Assembly: GCF_029504735.1 (NCBI RefSeq)
Contig: NZ_JAQFIP010000001.1
Location: 124,001 to 188,000 of the forward strand
DNA: 64,000 bases
Direction of reading: 5' to 3'
Source: Ereboglobus sp. PH5-10
Lineage (GTDB): Bacteria; Verrucomicrobiota; Verrucomicrobiia; Opitutales; Opitutaceae
The translations under genes and the position numbers were made by a program. The notes below the pieces were generated by a model that saw only the letters and a program-made list of their open reading frames with translations, searched no databases and was not told where the DNA came from. Shown piece by piece: positions 52,581 through 62,583 of this stretch (position 1 is its first letter; every line of letters starts with the position of its first letter).

Positions 52581-54761
52581 TTATTTGATGAACAGCATTT
52601 CCTCGTAGGTGGGCACGGGCCAGGTGTCGTCGGGGCACACGGTTTCGAGGGCGTCAACCGCCTGGCGGATCGTGTTGAGTTGAGGGAGGACTTCGTTGCA
52701 ATAGTGCTGCGCCTCGGCGAGCAGGTCGGGCAGTGTCGCCTGCTTGCCGCGCATGGCGGTAAGCTTGCCGAGTTCGTCTTGAAGGTCGGCGATAAGCATG
52801 CTGACGCGCTCGAAGAGACGGGTGTCGGGCGCGGCGCCGGCTGCCTTGAGTTCGTTGATGTTCCGGGCGAGCTCGGTTTGGTAGCGCAGCGCGGTGGGGA
52901 TGTATTTTGTGCTCGCCATTTCGATGACGATGCGCGTCTCGACATTGATCGCCTTGCAATATTGCTCGAGCGCGATTTCACGGCGCGATTCGAGCTCGCG
53001 CCTGGTGAGCACCTTCATGCGCTCGAAACACTCGACGGTGTCGGGCGCGACCATCCACACGGCGGCGTCGGGCGTGGTTTTTAAGTTGAGCAGGCCGAGG
53101 CTCTCGGCTTCGCGGTGCCAGTCGGGCGAGTAGCCGTTGCCGTTGAAAATGACCGCGCCATTTTCCCTGGCGATTTGGGTCAGGACCTCGGAGACGGCGT
53201 CCTCGAGTTTTTTGCCGCCGGCGACGCTTTTTTCGAGATGGTCGGCGATGCGGTTGAGCGAGCCGGCGACGATGGTGTTGAGCGCGGCGAGCGGCGCGCC
53301 GATGGACTGGTTGGAGCCGACGGCGCGGAACTCGAATTTGTTTCCGGTGAAGGCAAAGGGCGAGGTGCGGTTGCGGTCTCCGGTGTCGCGCTGGAGAACG
53401 GGGAGCGAATCAACGCCGAGCTGGATGGTGTCCGCCTTTTGGGAGGAGCAGGCGCGGCCTTTTTTGAGCTGCTCAAAAACGTCGGAGAGTTGCGCGCCGA
53501 GAAAGATCGACATGATCGCGGGCGGGGCCTCGTTGGCCCCGAGGCGCTGGTCGTTGCTGGCCGAGCCGACGAGTGCGCGCAGCAGGCCGCTGTGCCGGTG
53601 GACGGCGCGAATGATCGCCGCGCAGAAAACGAGGAACTGCATGTTCTCGTGCGGCGTGGCGCCGGGATCGAGAAGGTTGCCCTGCACGCTGTTGCCGAGC
53701 GACCAGTTGAGGTGCTTGCCGGAGCCGTTGACGCCGGAGAAGGGCTTTTCGTGGAGGATGCACTCGAAGCCGTATTTGCGGGCGACGCGCTTGAGGACGA
53801 TCATCGTGAGCTGCTGGTGATCGGCGGCGACGTTGGCGTTTTCGTAAACGGGCGCGATTTCGTATTGCGAGGGCGCGACCTCGTTGTGGCGCGTCTTGAT
53901 GGGCACGCCGAGTTTGTAGAGCTCGGCCTCGCACTCGTGCATGTAGGCGAGCACGCGCTCGGGGATGACCCCGTAGTATTGGTCGGCAAACTCCTGCCCC
54001 TTGGGCGGGCGCGCCCCGAAGAGCGTGCGCCCGGCGGTCATGAGGTCGGGACGGGCGAGGAAGAAATTGCGGTCGATGAGAAAATATTCCTGTTCGGGGC
54101 CGGCGGTCGGCGTGACGAGGGGCACATCGGTGTGACCGAAAAGTTTCAGGATGCGGCGCGCCTGTTCGTCGAGCGCCTCGGCGGAGCGCAGGATCGGCGT
54201 TTTCAGGTCGAGCGACTCGCCGGTCCACGAGACAAAAACCGTCGGGATGCAAAGCGTGGCGCCGTTGGGATTTTCGAGAAGATAGCACGGGCTGGTGACA
54301 TCCCACGCCGTGTAACCGCGCGCCTCGAAGGTGGCGCGAATGCCGCCTGAGGGCAGCGAGGACGCGTCGGATTCGCCGAGGATGAGCTGCTTGCCGGAGA
54401 ACTCGGCGACGGCGCCGCCCTTGCCGTCGGGCTCGAGGAAGCTGTCGTGTTTTTCAGCGGTGAGTCCGGTGAGCGGTTGAAAGACGTGCGCGTAGTGCGT
54501 CGCGCCGCGTTCGAGCGCCCAGTCCTTGATGGCGGTGGCGACGGCGTCGGCGTCGGCGGGCTCGAGCTTCGAGACGGTCTCGATGGTTTTGCGGAGCGAT
54601 TTGTAAATGGCCTTGGGAAGGCGCGCCTGCATGAGCTCGTCGGTGAAGACGTTGCGACCAAACAACTCGGCGGTGTGGCTTTCATTGAAGGCCACGGTTG
54701 CGGTGACGCGGTAGTTGTTGGCGGCTGAGATCGCGCTTAATCGTGCTGGGCTTACGCTCAT
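52581..54761 (-). CDS. glnN: Glutamine synthetase type III
   Basis: ATP-dependent synthesis of glutamine from glutamate and ammonium. At 726 residues from [18 protein letters not shown] it has the size of the GSIII class, well above GSI. Visible blocks are [52 protein letters not shown] and [20 protein letters not shown], which hold the glutamate, metal and ATP sites. It ends [12 protein letters not shown]. The divergent 303-bp gap to aroC shows no recognised nitrogen-control site. No GSI gene is seen in the window. Confidence 0.96.
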   Translation of the reverse strand: MSVSPARLSAISAANNYRVTATVAFNESHTAELFGRNVFTDELMQARLPKAIYKSLRKTIETVSKLEPADADAVATAIKDWALERGATHYAHVFQPLTGLTAEKHDSFLEPDGKGGAVAEFSGKQLILGESDASSLPSGGIRATFEARGYTAWDVTSPCYLLENPNGATLCIPTVFVSWTGESLDLKTPILRSAEALDEQARRILKLFGHTDVPLVTPTAGPEQEYFLIDRNFFLARPDLMTAGRTLFGARPPKGQEFADQYYGVIPERVLAYMHECEAELYKLGVPIKTRHNEVAPSQYEIAPVYENANVAADHQQLTMIVLKRVARKYGFECILHEKPFSGVNGSGKHLNWSLGNSVQGNLLDPGATPHENMQFLVFCAAIIRAVHRHSGLLRALVGSASNDQRLGANEAPPAIMSIFLGAQLSDVFEQLKKGRACSSQKADTIQLGVDSLPVLQRDTGDRNRTSPFAFTGNKFEFRAVGSNQSIGAPLAALNTIVAGSLNRIADHLEKSVAGGKKLEDAVSEVLTQIARENGAVIFNGNGYSPDWHREAESLGLLNLKTTPDAAVWMVAPDTVECFERMKVLTRRELESRREIALEQYCKAINVETRIVIEMASTKYIPTALRYQTELARNINELKAAGAAPDTRLFERVSMLIADLQDELGKLTAMRGKQATLPDLLAEAQHYCNEVLPQLNTIRQAVDALETVCPDDTWPVPTYEEMLFIK

Positions 54762-55064
54762 GTGGGAAGTGTGGTGCGGAGATCGGAATGCGGAACGAGG
54801 ATATGCGAAAGGGTTTCTGATGAGGTTTTTTGGACGGGAACTCAAGCACGAGCTTTGGCGGATTACGGACTTCATCCATGCATTGAAGCAAGAACCGGGC
54901 CAGTGTCCGCGCGGACCAAGCCACGATTCGCAATCACACTTTCCCGTCGCATTTCAAAAACGAGGCCGGCCAAATTTGCATTGTTTCAAGAGCCCCCCGT
55001 CGCGCCCGCGATTGCCATTTGAATCTTGCGAAGCGGGGCCGCGGCGGGTGTGTTTATCGACACG
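54762..55064. other. Divergent intergenic region glnN-aroC
   Basis: About 300 bp that must hold both promoters. No sigma-54 type -24/-12 pair, riboswitch or palindrome was recognised by eye. Confidence 0.5.
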
Positions 55065-56165
55065 ATGCCAAACAGTTTCGGAAAGATGTTCACGATTACG
55101 ACCTGGGGAGAAAGCCACGGCGCGGGCGTGGGCGTGGTGGTAGACGGATGCCCGCCGCTTCTGCCAATCACAGCGGAGGAAATCCAGGCCGAACTCGACC
55201 GGCGGCGTCCGGGGCAAAGCGACATCGTGACTCCGCGCAACGAGGCCGACGCGGTGGAAATCCTATCCGGCGTGTTCGAGGGAAAAACAACCGGCGCGCC
55301 AATCGCCATGCTGGTGCGCAACGCCGACCAGCGCCCCGGCGCATACGACGAGATGCGCGAAAAATTCCGCCCGTCGCACGCCGATTTTGCTTACCAGGCG
55401 AAATATGGCGCGCGCGATCACCGCGGCGGCGGACGCAGCTCCGCGCGCGAAACAATCGGCCGCGTGGCGGCCGGCGCGATCGCAAAAAAACTGCTGTCAG
55501 CCAAAGGCGTCGAAATCCGCGCGTTCGTTGCGCGTGTGCAGGATCTCGCAATACCGGAAACCGTGCTTTCGGAAATGCCGTTTCCATCGCCCGCGCAAAT
55601 CGAGGCCAGCGCGGTGCGCTGCCCGCACGCGGCGACGGCGGAGGCGATGATCGAGCGCATCAAGGAAGTGCGCGCCGCGGGCGATTCCGTGGGAGGCGTG
55701 ATTCGGTGCCGCGTGCACGGCGTTCCCGCCGGATTGGGCGAGCCCGTGTTTGACCGGCTGGAGGCGGACCTGGCGAAGGCGATGCTCTCGCTGCCCGCGT
55801 CGAAAGGTTTTGAAATCGGAAGCGGTTTTGCGGGAACGCTGTTGAAAGGCTCCGAGCACAATGACGCATGGATCTCGCAGGACGGAAAACCGCGCACGGC
55901 GACAAACCGCTCCGGCGGCGTGCAAGGCGGCATCAGCAACGGCGAGGAGATTTTTTTCAACGTGGCATTCAAGCCGACCGCCACGATCATGCTGCCGCAA
56001 AAAACCGTCGATGCGCGCGGCGCGCAAACCGAGCTGACCGGTCGCGGACGTCACGACCCGTGCGTGCTGCCGCGCGCGGTGCCGATTGTCGAGTCAATGG
56101 CCGCGCTGGTGCTCGTCGATCACTGGATGCGCCAAAACGCGCAGTGCGGGACGTTTCAATTGTGA
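55065..56165 (+). CDS. aroC: Chorismate synthase
   Basis: Last step of the shikimate pathway, EPSP to chorismate, requiring reduced FMN. The 366-residue protein from [19 protein letters not shown] shows [29 protein letters not shown] and the FMN/substrate block [36 protein letters not shown] and the C-terminal [20 protein letters not shown] complete the conserved set. Length is normal. Neighbouring genes are unrelated. Confidence 0.98.
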   Translation: MPNSFGKMFTITTWGESHGAGVGVVVDGCPPLLPITAEEIQAELDRRRPGQSDIVTPRNEADAVEILSGVFEGKTTGAPIAMLVRNADQRPGAYDEMREKFRPSHADFAYQAKYGARDHRGGGRSSARETIGRVAAGAIAKKLLSAKGVEIRAFVARVQDLAIPETVLSEMPFPSPAQIEASAVRCPHAATAEAMIERIKEVRAAGDSVGGVIRCRVHGVPAGLGEPVFDRLEADLAKAMLSLPASKGFEIGSGFAGTLLKGSEHNDAWISQDGKPRTATNRSGGVQGGISNGEEIFFNVAFKPTATIMLPQKTVDARGAQTELTGRGRHDPCVLPRAVPIVESMAALVLVDHWMRQNAQCGTFQL

Positions 56166-56198
56166 TCAAACCGCGCTGTTTTCGCTCTAAGCGCGCCA

Positions 56199-58373
56199 TC
56201 AGCGATACAACGCCGTCACGGGAGTGGTTGTGAGCACGTTGTATTGGCGCACGGCGAGCCGCCACCATTCGGCAAGGTCGCGCGCCGGGCGCCGCCAGAG
56301 TTCGCGGTGCAGCCAGATCATGGATTCCGCATCGTAAAGCAGGCCGACTTTTTCCTTCTGCGCAAGCCCCCCGGGTCCCTCAAAAAGAAGTCGTTCGCGC
56401 AAACGCGCAAAGTATTCGCGCGCCTCCTCGCTGCTCGTCTCCTTTTGCCGCAACATCGAAACATGCACGGCGTTCACATACGGATCGAGCACGGCCTGAA
56501 GCAAACCGTGGTCGGCGCGCAACACATCCAGCGGACGCATCTGTTTGTAACATTCCTCCAAGTTCAAACGCAACCGGCGCAGTTCATACGGCGGGCGCGT
56601 TTCCTCGGGCGTGAGAAACAATCCCGCCTCCGCCGCGGCGCGCCCGAAGCGCAGTTTTCCCAGGCCGATCGAAATCGGAATCGAAAACACCATCCCGGCC
56701 AGCACCGGCGAAAGCCACCAGAAGAACACCGGCCGGATGTAAAACGCCAGCGCGCCCCACGCCAAACCAAAGACAATGTGCGGCGCGTGCGTGATAATCG
56801 CCTCGCGCCAGTCGGTGCCGTCATCGCCGCCGCGTTTCTGCGTGACCCACGACACGCCCTTCCCCAGCAGCGTGTAAACGACAAACTTGCTGTGGAAAAG
56901 CATGTTGACCGGCGCCAGAAACACCGAGAGCACAACCTCCAGCAGGGTGCTCGCGACGAGATTTTTTCTCCCTCCAAACGACTCCGCCGCATCGCGATTT
57001 TTCAGCGTCAGGAAAACGCTCATGAACTTCGACGCAAACAGCATCACCATCGTGAGCAAAAAGAGCGCGAGCGCCTCCGCCGCCTGCACCGGCATGCCAA
57101 AAACCAACGCGTCGCCGCGCGTCGCAAGCGCGCCCGCGAACGACTCCCCCATCGCCCGCCCGTGCGAGTTTGCGACACCAAAGGCATAAACGGTGCCGAG
57201 CATCATGAACAACAGCCACAATGGCGACGACACATACGCCATCACGCCCATGAGCAGATGCAGGCGGTTGACCGGCCTGAACCCTTTCGCCAGCAGCAGC
57301 CAGCTGTGCTGCATGTTGCCCTGGCACCAGCGCCGGTCGCGCTTGGCGCTGTCGATCAGCGTCGGCGGCCCCTCCTCGTAGGTGCCCTCGATGTCGCCCG
57401 CGAGCCACACCTGCCAGCCCGCCTTGCGCATGAGCGCGGCCTCGACAAAATCGTGCGACAGGATGCGTCCGCCAAACGGTTCGCGCCCCGGCAACTCCGG
57501 CAACCCGCAATGCTCGATGAACGGCTGCACGCGAATGACCGCGTTGTGCCCCCAGTAGTTGCCCGAGTCCTGCTGCCAAAAATTCAGCCCCGCGAGAAAC
57601 AGCGGGCTGTAAAGCCGGTTCGCGAATTGTTGCAGGCGCGCATAAAGCGTCTCGCCGTTCACGAGGCGCGGCGCGGTCTGGATGATGCCGGCTCCGGGAT
57701 TTTTTTCCATCATCGCGACGAGTTTCACCAGCGCGTCGCCCGACATGATGCTGTCCGCGTCGAGCACGACCATGTAGCGGTATTTCCTTCCCCAGCGGCG
57801 CAGAAAATCGGCCACATTGCCCGCCTTCTTGTTAATTTGCTGGCGGCGTTTGCGGTAGAAAATTTTCCCAAAGCCCCCGACCTGCTTGCAAAGCTCCACC
57901 CACGCCACCTCCTCCTGAACCAACTGGTTTGGCTGGTTGGAGTCGCTGAGGATGAAAAAATCGAAATGCTCCAGCCGCCCCGTCTCCTGCAACGAGCGAA
58001 ACACCACGCGCAATCCCTCAAAAACGCGGCTCACATCCTCGTTGAACACCGGCATCACGACCGCCGTGCCCGCCAGTTGCGGAGATTCGCCAGGCGCGAT
58101 GGTATTGGCAATCTGCCGGCGATCACCGCCCCGTATCGAGATGACAAAGCCGGTCAGCGCCGTCACAAACCCCAGAGCGATCTGCGCAAACAAAATCACA
58201 AACAACACAAGCATCGCGCACTCCAGCGGGGTGAGCCGCCCGTCGAAACGCCAGAACAGATCGGCCATGAGCCACGTCGCGGCGCCCGTGATCATGAAGA
58301 CGAGCGTGAAAAACACACGCCTGCGGCGCGCGATTTTTCGGGGAGCGTTCAGTTCGTGCGAAGTTATTGTCAT
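56199..58373 (-). CDS. opgH: Glucans biosynthesis glucosyltransferase OpgH (MdoH)
   Basis: Processive inner-membrane GT2 enzyme that makes osmoregulated periplasmic glucan from UDP-glucose. The 724-residue chain starts close to TM1 (RRRVFFTLVFMITGAATWLM). It has VMPVFNEDVSRVFEGLR, FFILSDSN, VLDADSIMSGDALVKL, SGNYWGHNAVIRVQPFIEHC, FVEAALMRKAGW and RDRRWCQGNMQHSWLL (the QxxRW-like motif), then several more membrane segments. The roughly 130-residue cytoplasmic N-terminus of the E. coli enzyme is missing. It is the third gene of an opgG-X-opgH operon, 16 bp after X. Confidence 0.95.
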   Translation of the reverse strand: MTITSHELNAPRKIARRRRVFFTLVFMITGAATWLMADLFWRFDGRLTPLECAMLVLFVILFAQIALGFVTALTGFVISIRGGDRRQIANTIAPGESPQLAGTAVVMPVFNEDVSRVFEGLRVVFRSLQETGRLEHFDFFILSDSNQPNQLVQEEVAWVELCKQVGGFGKIFYRKRRQQINKKAGNVADFLRRWGRKYRYMVVLDADSIMSGDALVKLVAMMEKNPGAGIIQTAPRLVNGETLYARLQQFANRLYSPLFLAGLNFWQQDSGNYWGHNAVIRVQPFIEHCGLPELPGREPFGGRILSHDFVEAALMRKAGWQVWLAGDIEGTYEEGPPTLIDSAKRDRRWCQGNMQHSWLLLAKGFRPVNRLHLLMGVMAYVSSPLWLLFMMLGTVYAFGVANSHGRAMGESFAGALATRGDALVFGMPVQAAEALALFLLTMVMLFASKFMSVFLTLKNRDAAESFGGRKNLVASTLLEVVLSVFLAPVNMLFHSKFVVYTLLGKGVSWVTQKRGGDDGTDWREAIITHAPHIVFGLAWGALAFYIRPVFFWWLSPVLAGMVFSIPISIGLGKLRFGRAAAEAGLFLTPEETRPPYELRRLRLNLEECYKQMRPLDVLRADHGLLQAVLDPYVNAVHVSMLRQKETSSEEAREYFARLRERLLFEGPGGLAQKEKVGLLYDAESMIWLHRELWRRPARDLAEWWRLAVRQYNVLTTTPVTALYR

Positions 58374-58389
58374 GCGATAAAAACCCGCC

Positions 58390-58971
58390 TTACCGGGTGA
58401 ACAAAAAGATGCCCGCGAAGACCGCCGCGAAGAAAATCCAGAGCGCGCATGTTTTCAAAACCGGCCAGCGCTCCATGCGCTCCAATGTCTCGCCCGCCGC
58501 CCCGGTGATCACGCCCAGGTCAATCGGCCTCGGCACCATGCTCGACACCGCCATGTTCGGCCCCGCCGTGATCGAGCTCTCGCGCATGGCCCTCGCGAAC
58601 TCCTCCGGGATTTTGCCTGTATCCAGGAATGAATACGGCCACTTGGTCGCGCCGTTCGTGAGCAGCAGCGCCACGCGGCCCGTCGCCGCCAGCCGCTCCC
58701 CGGGAACGTCGCAGCCCGCGAACACCGCGCCGAACCAGCGATCCATCCACGCCTCGGTTTCCACGGCGGCAAGCGTGGTGGGATCAAGTGAGGGATTCCG
58801 CTCATGGCGTTTCGCGGCGTGCTCGAGAATCGCCTGGATCAACCGGCTCTGGTGCAGGCGCGAGTGAATCCGGTGCGCACGCAGATAATCCTCCACGCGC
58901 GCATAGGCGGCGTTCCAGGCCTCGATTGAGCCGGTGCGCGGGCGAAATCCCTCCGGCAGCAGGTCGTTCAT
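58390..58971 (-). CDS. Unknown membrane-anchored protein between opgG and opgH
   Basis: A 193-residue protein (MNDLLPEGFRPRTGSIEAWN) with about 165 soluble residues and a single C-terminal membrane helix (TCALWIFFAAVFAGIFLF). It overlaps opgG by 4 bp (ATGA at 58968) and lies 16 bp from opgH, so it is coupled to glucan synthesis. The segment NMAVSSMVPRPID just before the helix loosely resembles the SSMFPDPW region at the end of the E. coli OpgH N-terminal extension, which this OpgH lacks. It may be a separated regulatory N-domain or a new subunit. Not a named family to my recognition. Confidence 0.75.
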   Translation of the reverse strand: MNDLLPEGFRPRTGSIEAWNAAYARVEDYLRAHRIHSRLHQSRLIQAILEHAAKRHERNPSLDPTTLAAVETEAWMDRWFGAVFAGCDVPGERLAATGRVALLLTNGATKWPYSFLDTGKIPEEFARAMRESSITAGPNMAVSSMVPRPIDLGVITGAAGETLERMERWPVLKTCALWIFFAAVFAGIFLFTR

Positions 58972-60548
58972 CGCGTCTCCGGATTCCACAGGTAACTCCA
59001 TGTTTCGGTGAGCGCCCCGCCGCGGTTGTTGCGCAGGAAGCACCGCAGTTCCACGGGCTTTCCGGAACCGTCGGGCGCAATGGCAAACGCGGCGCGCCAC
59101 GTGTTGTTGTGGGGATTTCTTTCCGCGCTCACATGCGCGACCCTCGCACCGTCGCCCGCGGTCACAACCGCCTCCACCTTCTCCCCGGCGGACAGCTTCG
59201 CCAGAGCGCCGCCGCCGTAATCAACCCAGAACCGCCGCAGATTTGTTTCGTGCGTGAACGATCTTCCCTGGCGCGTGGAAACGACAATTCCCGTCCCGGG
59301 CGCGGGTGTGTTTCCGCCGGCTTCGTTGAACCAGTGCATCCGATACGACACGCGCAACGGCTCGCCCGCGGGCGGCAGCGTGGCGGGCGCCCAAAAGGCG
59401 ACGATGTTGTCGTTGGTCTCGTCCGGCGTGGGCAACTCAACGAGGCGCACCTCTCCCCCGCCCCAGTCGCCAACCGGCTCCACCCACACGCTCGGCCGCA
59501 AATGATACGCCGCCTCGATGTCCTGGTAATTTTCAAAATCGCGCTCGCGTTGCATCAACCCGAAGCCGCGCGGATTCTCGTCCGAGAAGCTGGAAACACT
59601 CACCGCGCGCGGATTGTCGAGCGGACGCCACAGCCACTCGCCCGCTCCCGTGTGCAGCGAAAGCCCGTCCGAGTCGTGCACCTCCTGACGCAAATCATCC
59701 GGACGCATCGCGCTCGATTTGCCGAACCAAAACATGCTCGTGAGCGGCGCGATTCCGAAAACCTGCCGCCCCTCCGCCTTCGCCGCGCGCCGGTAAATCA
59801 CCGCGTCAACCTCAATCAGGGTGACGCCGCCCGGCGTGATCAAAAACTGATACGCGCCCGTCACGCTCGGGCTGTCCATGAGCGCCCACACGCGCAGCCC
59901 CTTCGCAGTCGCCACGGGACGCTCGACCCAGAATTCCTCGAACACCGGAAACTCCTCGCCGCCCGGCCCGGCGGTGTCGATTGCCAGCCCTCGCGCGGAA
60001 AGCCCGTAATGCGAGCCCTTAGCCAGCGCGCGGAAATAACTCGCGCCCTGAAACACAACCAAGTCGTCCCACACGCCGGGCTTGTTGAGTTGGTTGTGCA
60101 CGCGCAATCCGCTGAACCCCATGTCCGCCGGAAGCCCGGAACCGGCGGCCCGCGCCGCGCCGCGATAGTCAAATGCCTCCGCCGAAAACGGAATCCGCGC
60201 CGCCCTGCCGTCAACGACCTCGTTGATCCGCACCGTGTGCAACTGGATGAACCCCGGATGAAAAAACTGCATGCGAAACGGAATATCATCGCGCGCCCAC
60301 AACGCATGATCCGCCCTGTAGGCGATCTGCCGGTATTCGTCGTAATTCAGCCGCCTCAAGGCCTCCGGCACGCGCGATGGCGGAGCGACGTAAGGCTTGG
60401 CAGCCAGCGCGGCGGCGCGCTCCCGCAATTTTTCAAAATCAAACGCATCCTGTGCAACGGCCGACGATGCGGCGGTCGTCACGACAACGCCGCACAGCAC
60501 TGGCCGCATTGCGCGCAAAAGCATATGGAATCTGAATCGAAAAAACAT
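58968..60548 (-). CDS. opgG: Periplasmic glucans biosynthesis protein OpgG (MdoG)
   Basis: A 526-residue protein with a signal peptide ending SSAVAQDAF; the ATG at 60548 is used, and one at 60524 is an alternative. The beta-sandwich OpgG signatures are present: FDFEKLRERAAALAAKPYV, LRRLNYDEYRQIAYR, GLSARGLAIDTAGPGGEEFP, GIAPLTSMFWFGKSS, HDSDGLSLHTGAGEWLWRPL and RNNRGGALTETWSYLW. OpgG is needed for branching or release of periplasmic glucans made by OpgH. It starts the operon and is coupled to the unknown middle gene. Confidence 0.95.
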   Translation of the reverse strand: MFFRFRFHMLLRAMRPVLCGVVVTTAASSAVAQDAFDFEKLRERAAALAAKPYVAPPSRVPEALRRLNYDEYRQIAYRADHALWARDDIPFRMQFFHPGFIQLHTVRINEVVDGRAARIPFSAEAFDYRGAARAAGSGLPADMGFSGLRVHNQLNKPGVWDDLVVFQGASYFRALAKGSHYGLSARGLAIDTAGPGGEEFPVFEEFWVERPVATAKGLRVWALMDSPSVTGAYQFLITPGGVTLIEVDAVIYRRAAKAEGRQVFGIAPLTSMFWFGKSSAMRPDDLRQEVHDSDGLSLHTGAGEWLWRPLDNPRAVSVSSFSDENPRGFGLMQRERDFENYQDIEAAYHLRPSVWVEPVGDWGGGEVRLVELPTPDETNDNIVAFWAPATLPPAGEPLRVSYRMHWFNEAGGNTPAPGTGIVVSTRQGRSFTHETNLRRFWVDYGGGALAKLSAGEKVEAVVTAGDGARVAHVSAERNPHNNTWRAAFAIAPDGSGKPVELRCFLRNNRGGALTETWSYLWNPETR

Positions 60549-60787
60549 GGTTGTGTGGAAAATCAAAAACGAAACAGACCGCGATTCGGCAAAAAGGTTA
60601 CGCGCCGGGACAATCCATGAAAAACGCCACGCCCAAACCGCTTTCACATAGCGTTTTTACGACTTACTTATTATTTCACGCCTTGTGAAACAAGGCTCCC
60701 GTTTGAGTGGCCATGCGCCATTATCAACCACCAAAGTGCGATGAGAAAAAACCTTATGAGGCTAATGAATCGCGTCCGGGAAGGCCC

Positions 60788-61693
60788 CTACCTCCCCAAG
60801 AAATACCCACGCTGCTTGTCCGTGATCGGCATGTTCGCCTTTTCCATGACCTTCAGGAAATCTTCCCACACCGTGCGTTTGGTGCGGTTGGTCGGGGTGC
60901 GCAAAATGAACGATGGATGATACGTGACCATGAGCGGCTTGCCCTCGAATTCCTTCCACTGACCGCGTATCGAACCGAGCGTCGTAAAGCTGTCAAACCC
61001 GAGCAGCGCCTTCGCCGCCGTCGCCCCGAGCGCGACGATCAATTCGGGATTCACGACCTCCAGTTGCGCGCGCAGATACGGCATGCAGTAAAGCATCTCC
61101 TCCTCGGTCGGCGGGCGGTTGCCGATTTGCTCGCGGCCGGGCGGCGTTGGCAAATCCGGACGCCAGTTCATGATGTTGCCGATGTAAACATCCTCGCGCT
61201 TCACGCCCATCGCTTGGATCATTTTCGTGAGCAGCTGCCCCGCGGGCCCGACAAACGGCTCGCCCTTGATTTCCTCCTCCGCTCCCGGAGCCTCGCCGCA
61301 GAAAAATATTTTCGCGTCGAGATTGCCCACGCCAAGCACGACTTTTTTTTCGGGGCGCACGCGTTCGAGGCAGACGGGGTTGGTCGTCACCATGTTGAGC
61401 AGCGCGTCCCAGCGCGTTTTCTTGTCGCCCTCGGGCAGCGTGACCGCCGGCGGGGGCGGCAGTTTCGGCTCGGCTTTTTTGGGCGCGGTGTGCCGCGCCG
61501 CGGGCTGGCGCAGTTGCGAGTAAACAACCGGCGCGGACGCGACTTGGGGTTGCTCCGTCCGTGCTTTCGGCGCGCGCGCCTCGACCGCGTTGCGCAACGC
61601 CACCATCGTCTCGCCCGACACGACGATATCCTTCACGCCGCCTGCCTTGAGGCGGCGGAGTTCGTCGGCGATCGCGTTGAGTGTGGCGCGCAT
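60788..61693 (-). CDS. Uracil-DNA glycosylase, family 4-like (Fe-S ligands incomplete)
   Basis: A 301-residue protein with a Pro/Ala-rich N-terminal extension of about 90 residues and a C-terminal UDG fold. The catalytic region GEAPGAEEEIKGEPFVGPAG (133-152) and TYHPSFILR (257-265) match family 4 enzymes that excise uracil from DNA. Family 4 normally binds a [4Fe-4S] cluster through four Cys. Here only Cys108 and Cys203 fall near expected places; the first Cys is Asn/Thr and the K-C-R-P-P Cys is replaced by Trp in IGNIMNWRPD. The cluster may therefore be missing. It lies 25 bp downstream of ribE. Confidence 0.9.
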   Translation of the reverse strand: MRATLNAIADELRRLKAGGVKDIVVSGETMVALRNAVEARAPKARTEQPQVASAPVVYSQLRQPAARHTAPKKAEPKLPPPPAVTLPEGDKKTRWDALLNMVTTNPVCLERVRPEKKVVLGVGNLDAKIFFCGEAPGAEEEIKGEPFVGPAGQLLTKMIQAMGVKREDVYIGNIMNWRPDLPTPPGREQIGNRPPTEEEMLYCMPYLRAQLEVVNPELIVALGATAAKALLGFDSFTTLGSIRGQWKEFEGKPLMVTYHPSFILRTPTNRTKRTVWEDFLKVMEKANMPITDKQRGYFLGR

Positions 61694-61718
61694 GGGTCGG
61701 TGTCGTTTGTGCGTCCGA

Positions 61719-62330
61719 TCAACCGGCGCGTCCAGAGTGAAACGCGGTCAGCTTCTCGACGTATTTGCCGAGCAGGTCGAACTCCAGGTTCACCGGATCG
61801 CCGGAGTGTTTTTCCGAAAGATTGGTCACGTTGATCGTCGTCGGGATGAGCCACACCGCAAACGAGTCATCCTCAACTTCGGCGACCGTCAGCGAAATAC
61901 CGTCGATCGCGATGCTGCCCTTGCTCACGAGGTAGCGGCCATTGCCCTTCGGGGCGCGAACGCGCATGTAGTAGTCGTTGCCGCGCTTCTCAAAAATCTC
62001 AATCACGCCAAGCCCGTCGATGTGGCCGGTGACAAAATGCCCGCCGACTTTTCCGTCAAAACGCAGGCTGCGCTCAAGGTTCACCGCGGAACCCGCGTTG
62101 AGCGCCGAAAAACTCGTGAGGCGGCGCGTCTCCTCGAGCACGTCGAACTCCACCGTTCCCGCCGCAGCGTCGAAATCGGTGACCGTGAGGCAGCAACCGT
62201 TGACCGCAATGCTGTCGCCGTGCGCGACGCCCTCGATGACGGTTTTTGCGGACAGTTTTAAGCGCCAGGAGGCACTGCCCTGGACAAACGAAACGACACG
62301 ACCTTTTTCTTCAACGATACCGGTAAACAT
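61719..62330 (-). CDS. ribE: Riboflavin synthase, alpha subunit
   Basis: Dismutates two lumazines to riboflavin and the pyrimidine precursor. The 203-residue protein begins with the canonical MFTGIVEEKGRV and contains two lumazine-binding repeats. The first holds GDSIAVNGCCLTVTDF; the second starts GGHFVTGHIDGLGVI and holds GSIAIDGISLTVAEVED. Length is normal. No FMN riboswitch or other rib genes are seen. The uracil-DNA glycosylase gene follows 25 bp downstream and may be co-transcribed. Confidence 0.97.
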   Translation of the reverse strand: MFTGIVEEKGRVVSFVQGSASWRLKLSAKTVIEGVAHGDSIAVNGCCLTVTDFDAAAGTVEFDVLEETRRLTSFSALNAGSAVNLERSLRFDGKVGGHFVTGHIDGLGVIEIFEKRGNDYYMRVRAPKGNGRYLVSKGSIAIDGISLTVAEVEDDSFAVWLIPTTINVTNLSEKHSGDPVNLEFDLLGKYVEKLTAFHSGRAG

Positions 62331-62409
62331 AGCACGCGAATTGAACACCAAACCGCGCGCGCGCAAAGCCCCAAATTGCGCTGGTTATGGCGAAAAGCGA
62401 GGGAATGGT

Positions 62410-62489
62410 GGCGACTCCGTCGATGCCCTTGGCGCAAGCGAACAAAAAGGCGCGCCACGAGTGCTTGCCGGTTTGGCGTTGCGGGGTTT
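62410..62489 (-). pseudogene. Decayed copy of a Tat leader-coding segment
   Basis: About 80 bp highly similar to the 5' end of the FAD oxidoreductase gene at 63919-64000. On the minus strand it reads GKHSWRAFLFACAKGIDGVA, against GTHSRRAFLSDCAKGIGGVA in the intact gene. The twin Arg has become Trp-Arg, and no enzyme body follows. It looks like the leftover of a tandem duplicate. Confidence 0.7.
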
Positions 62490-62583
62490 CAGCTTATATC
62501 GGTGCGCGTGCCGGCATTCGCTTTCTGCCATTCGTTTTTTAACCGCGGTTGGTTTGGCTTAGTTTTTAGAGCATGTCCGAAGT

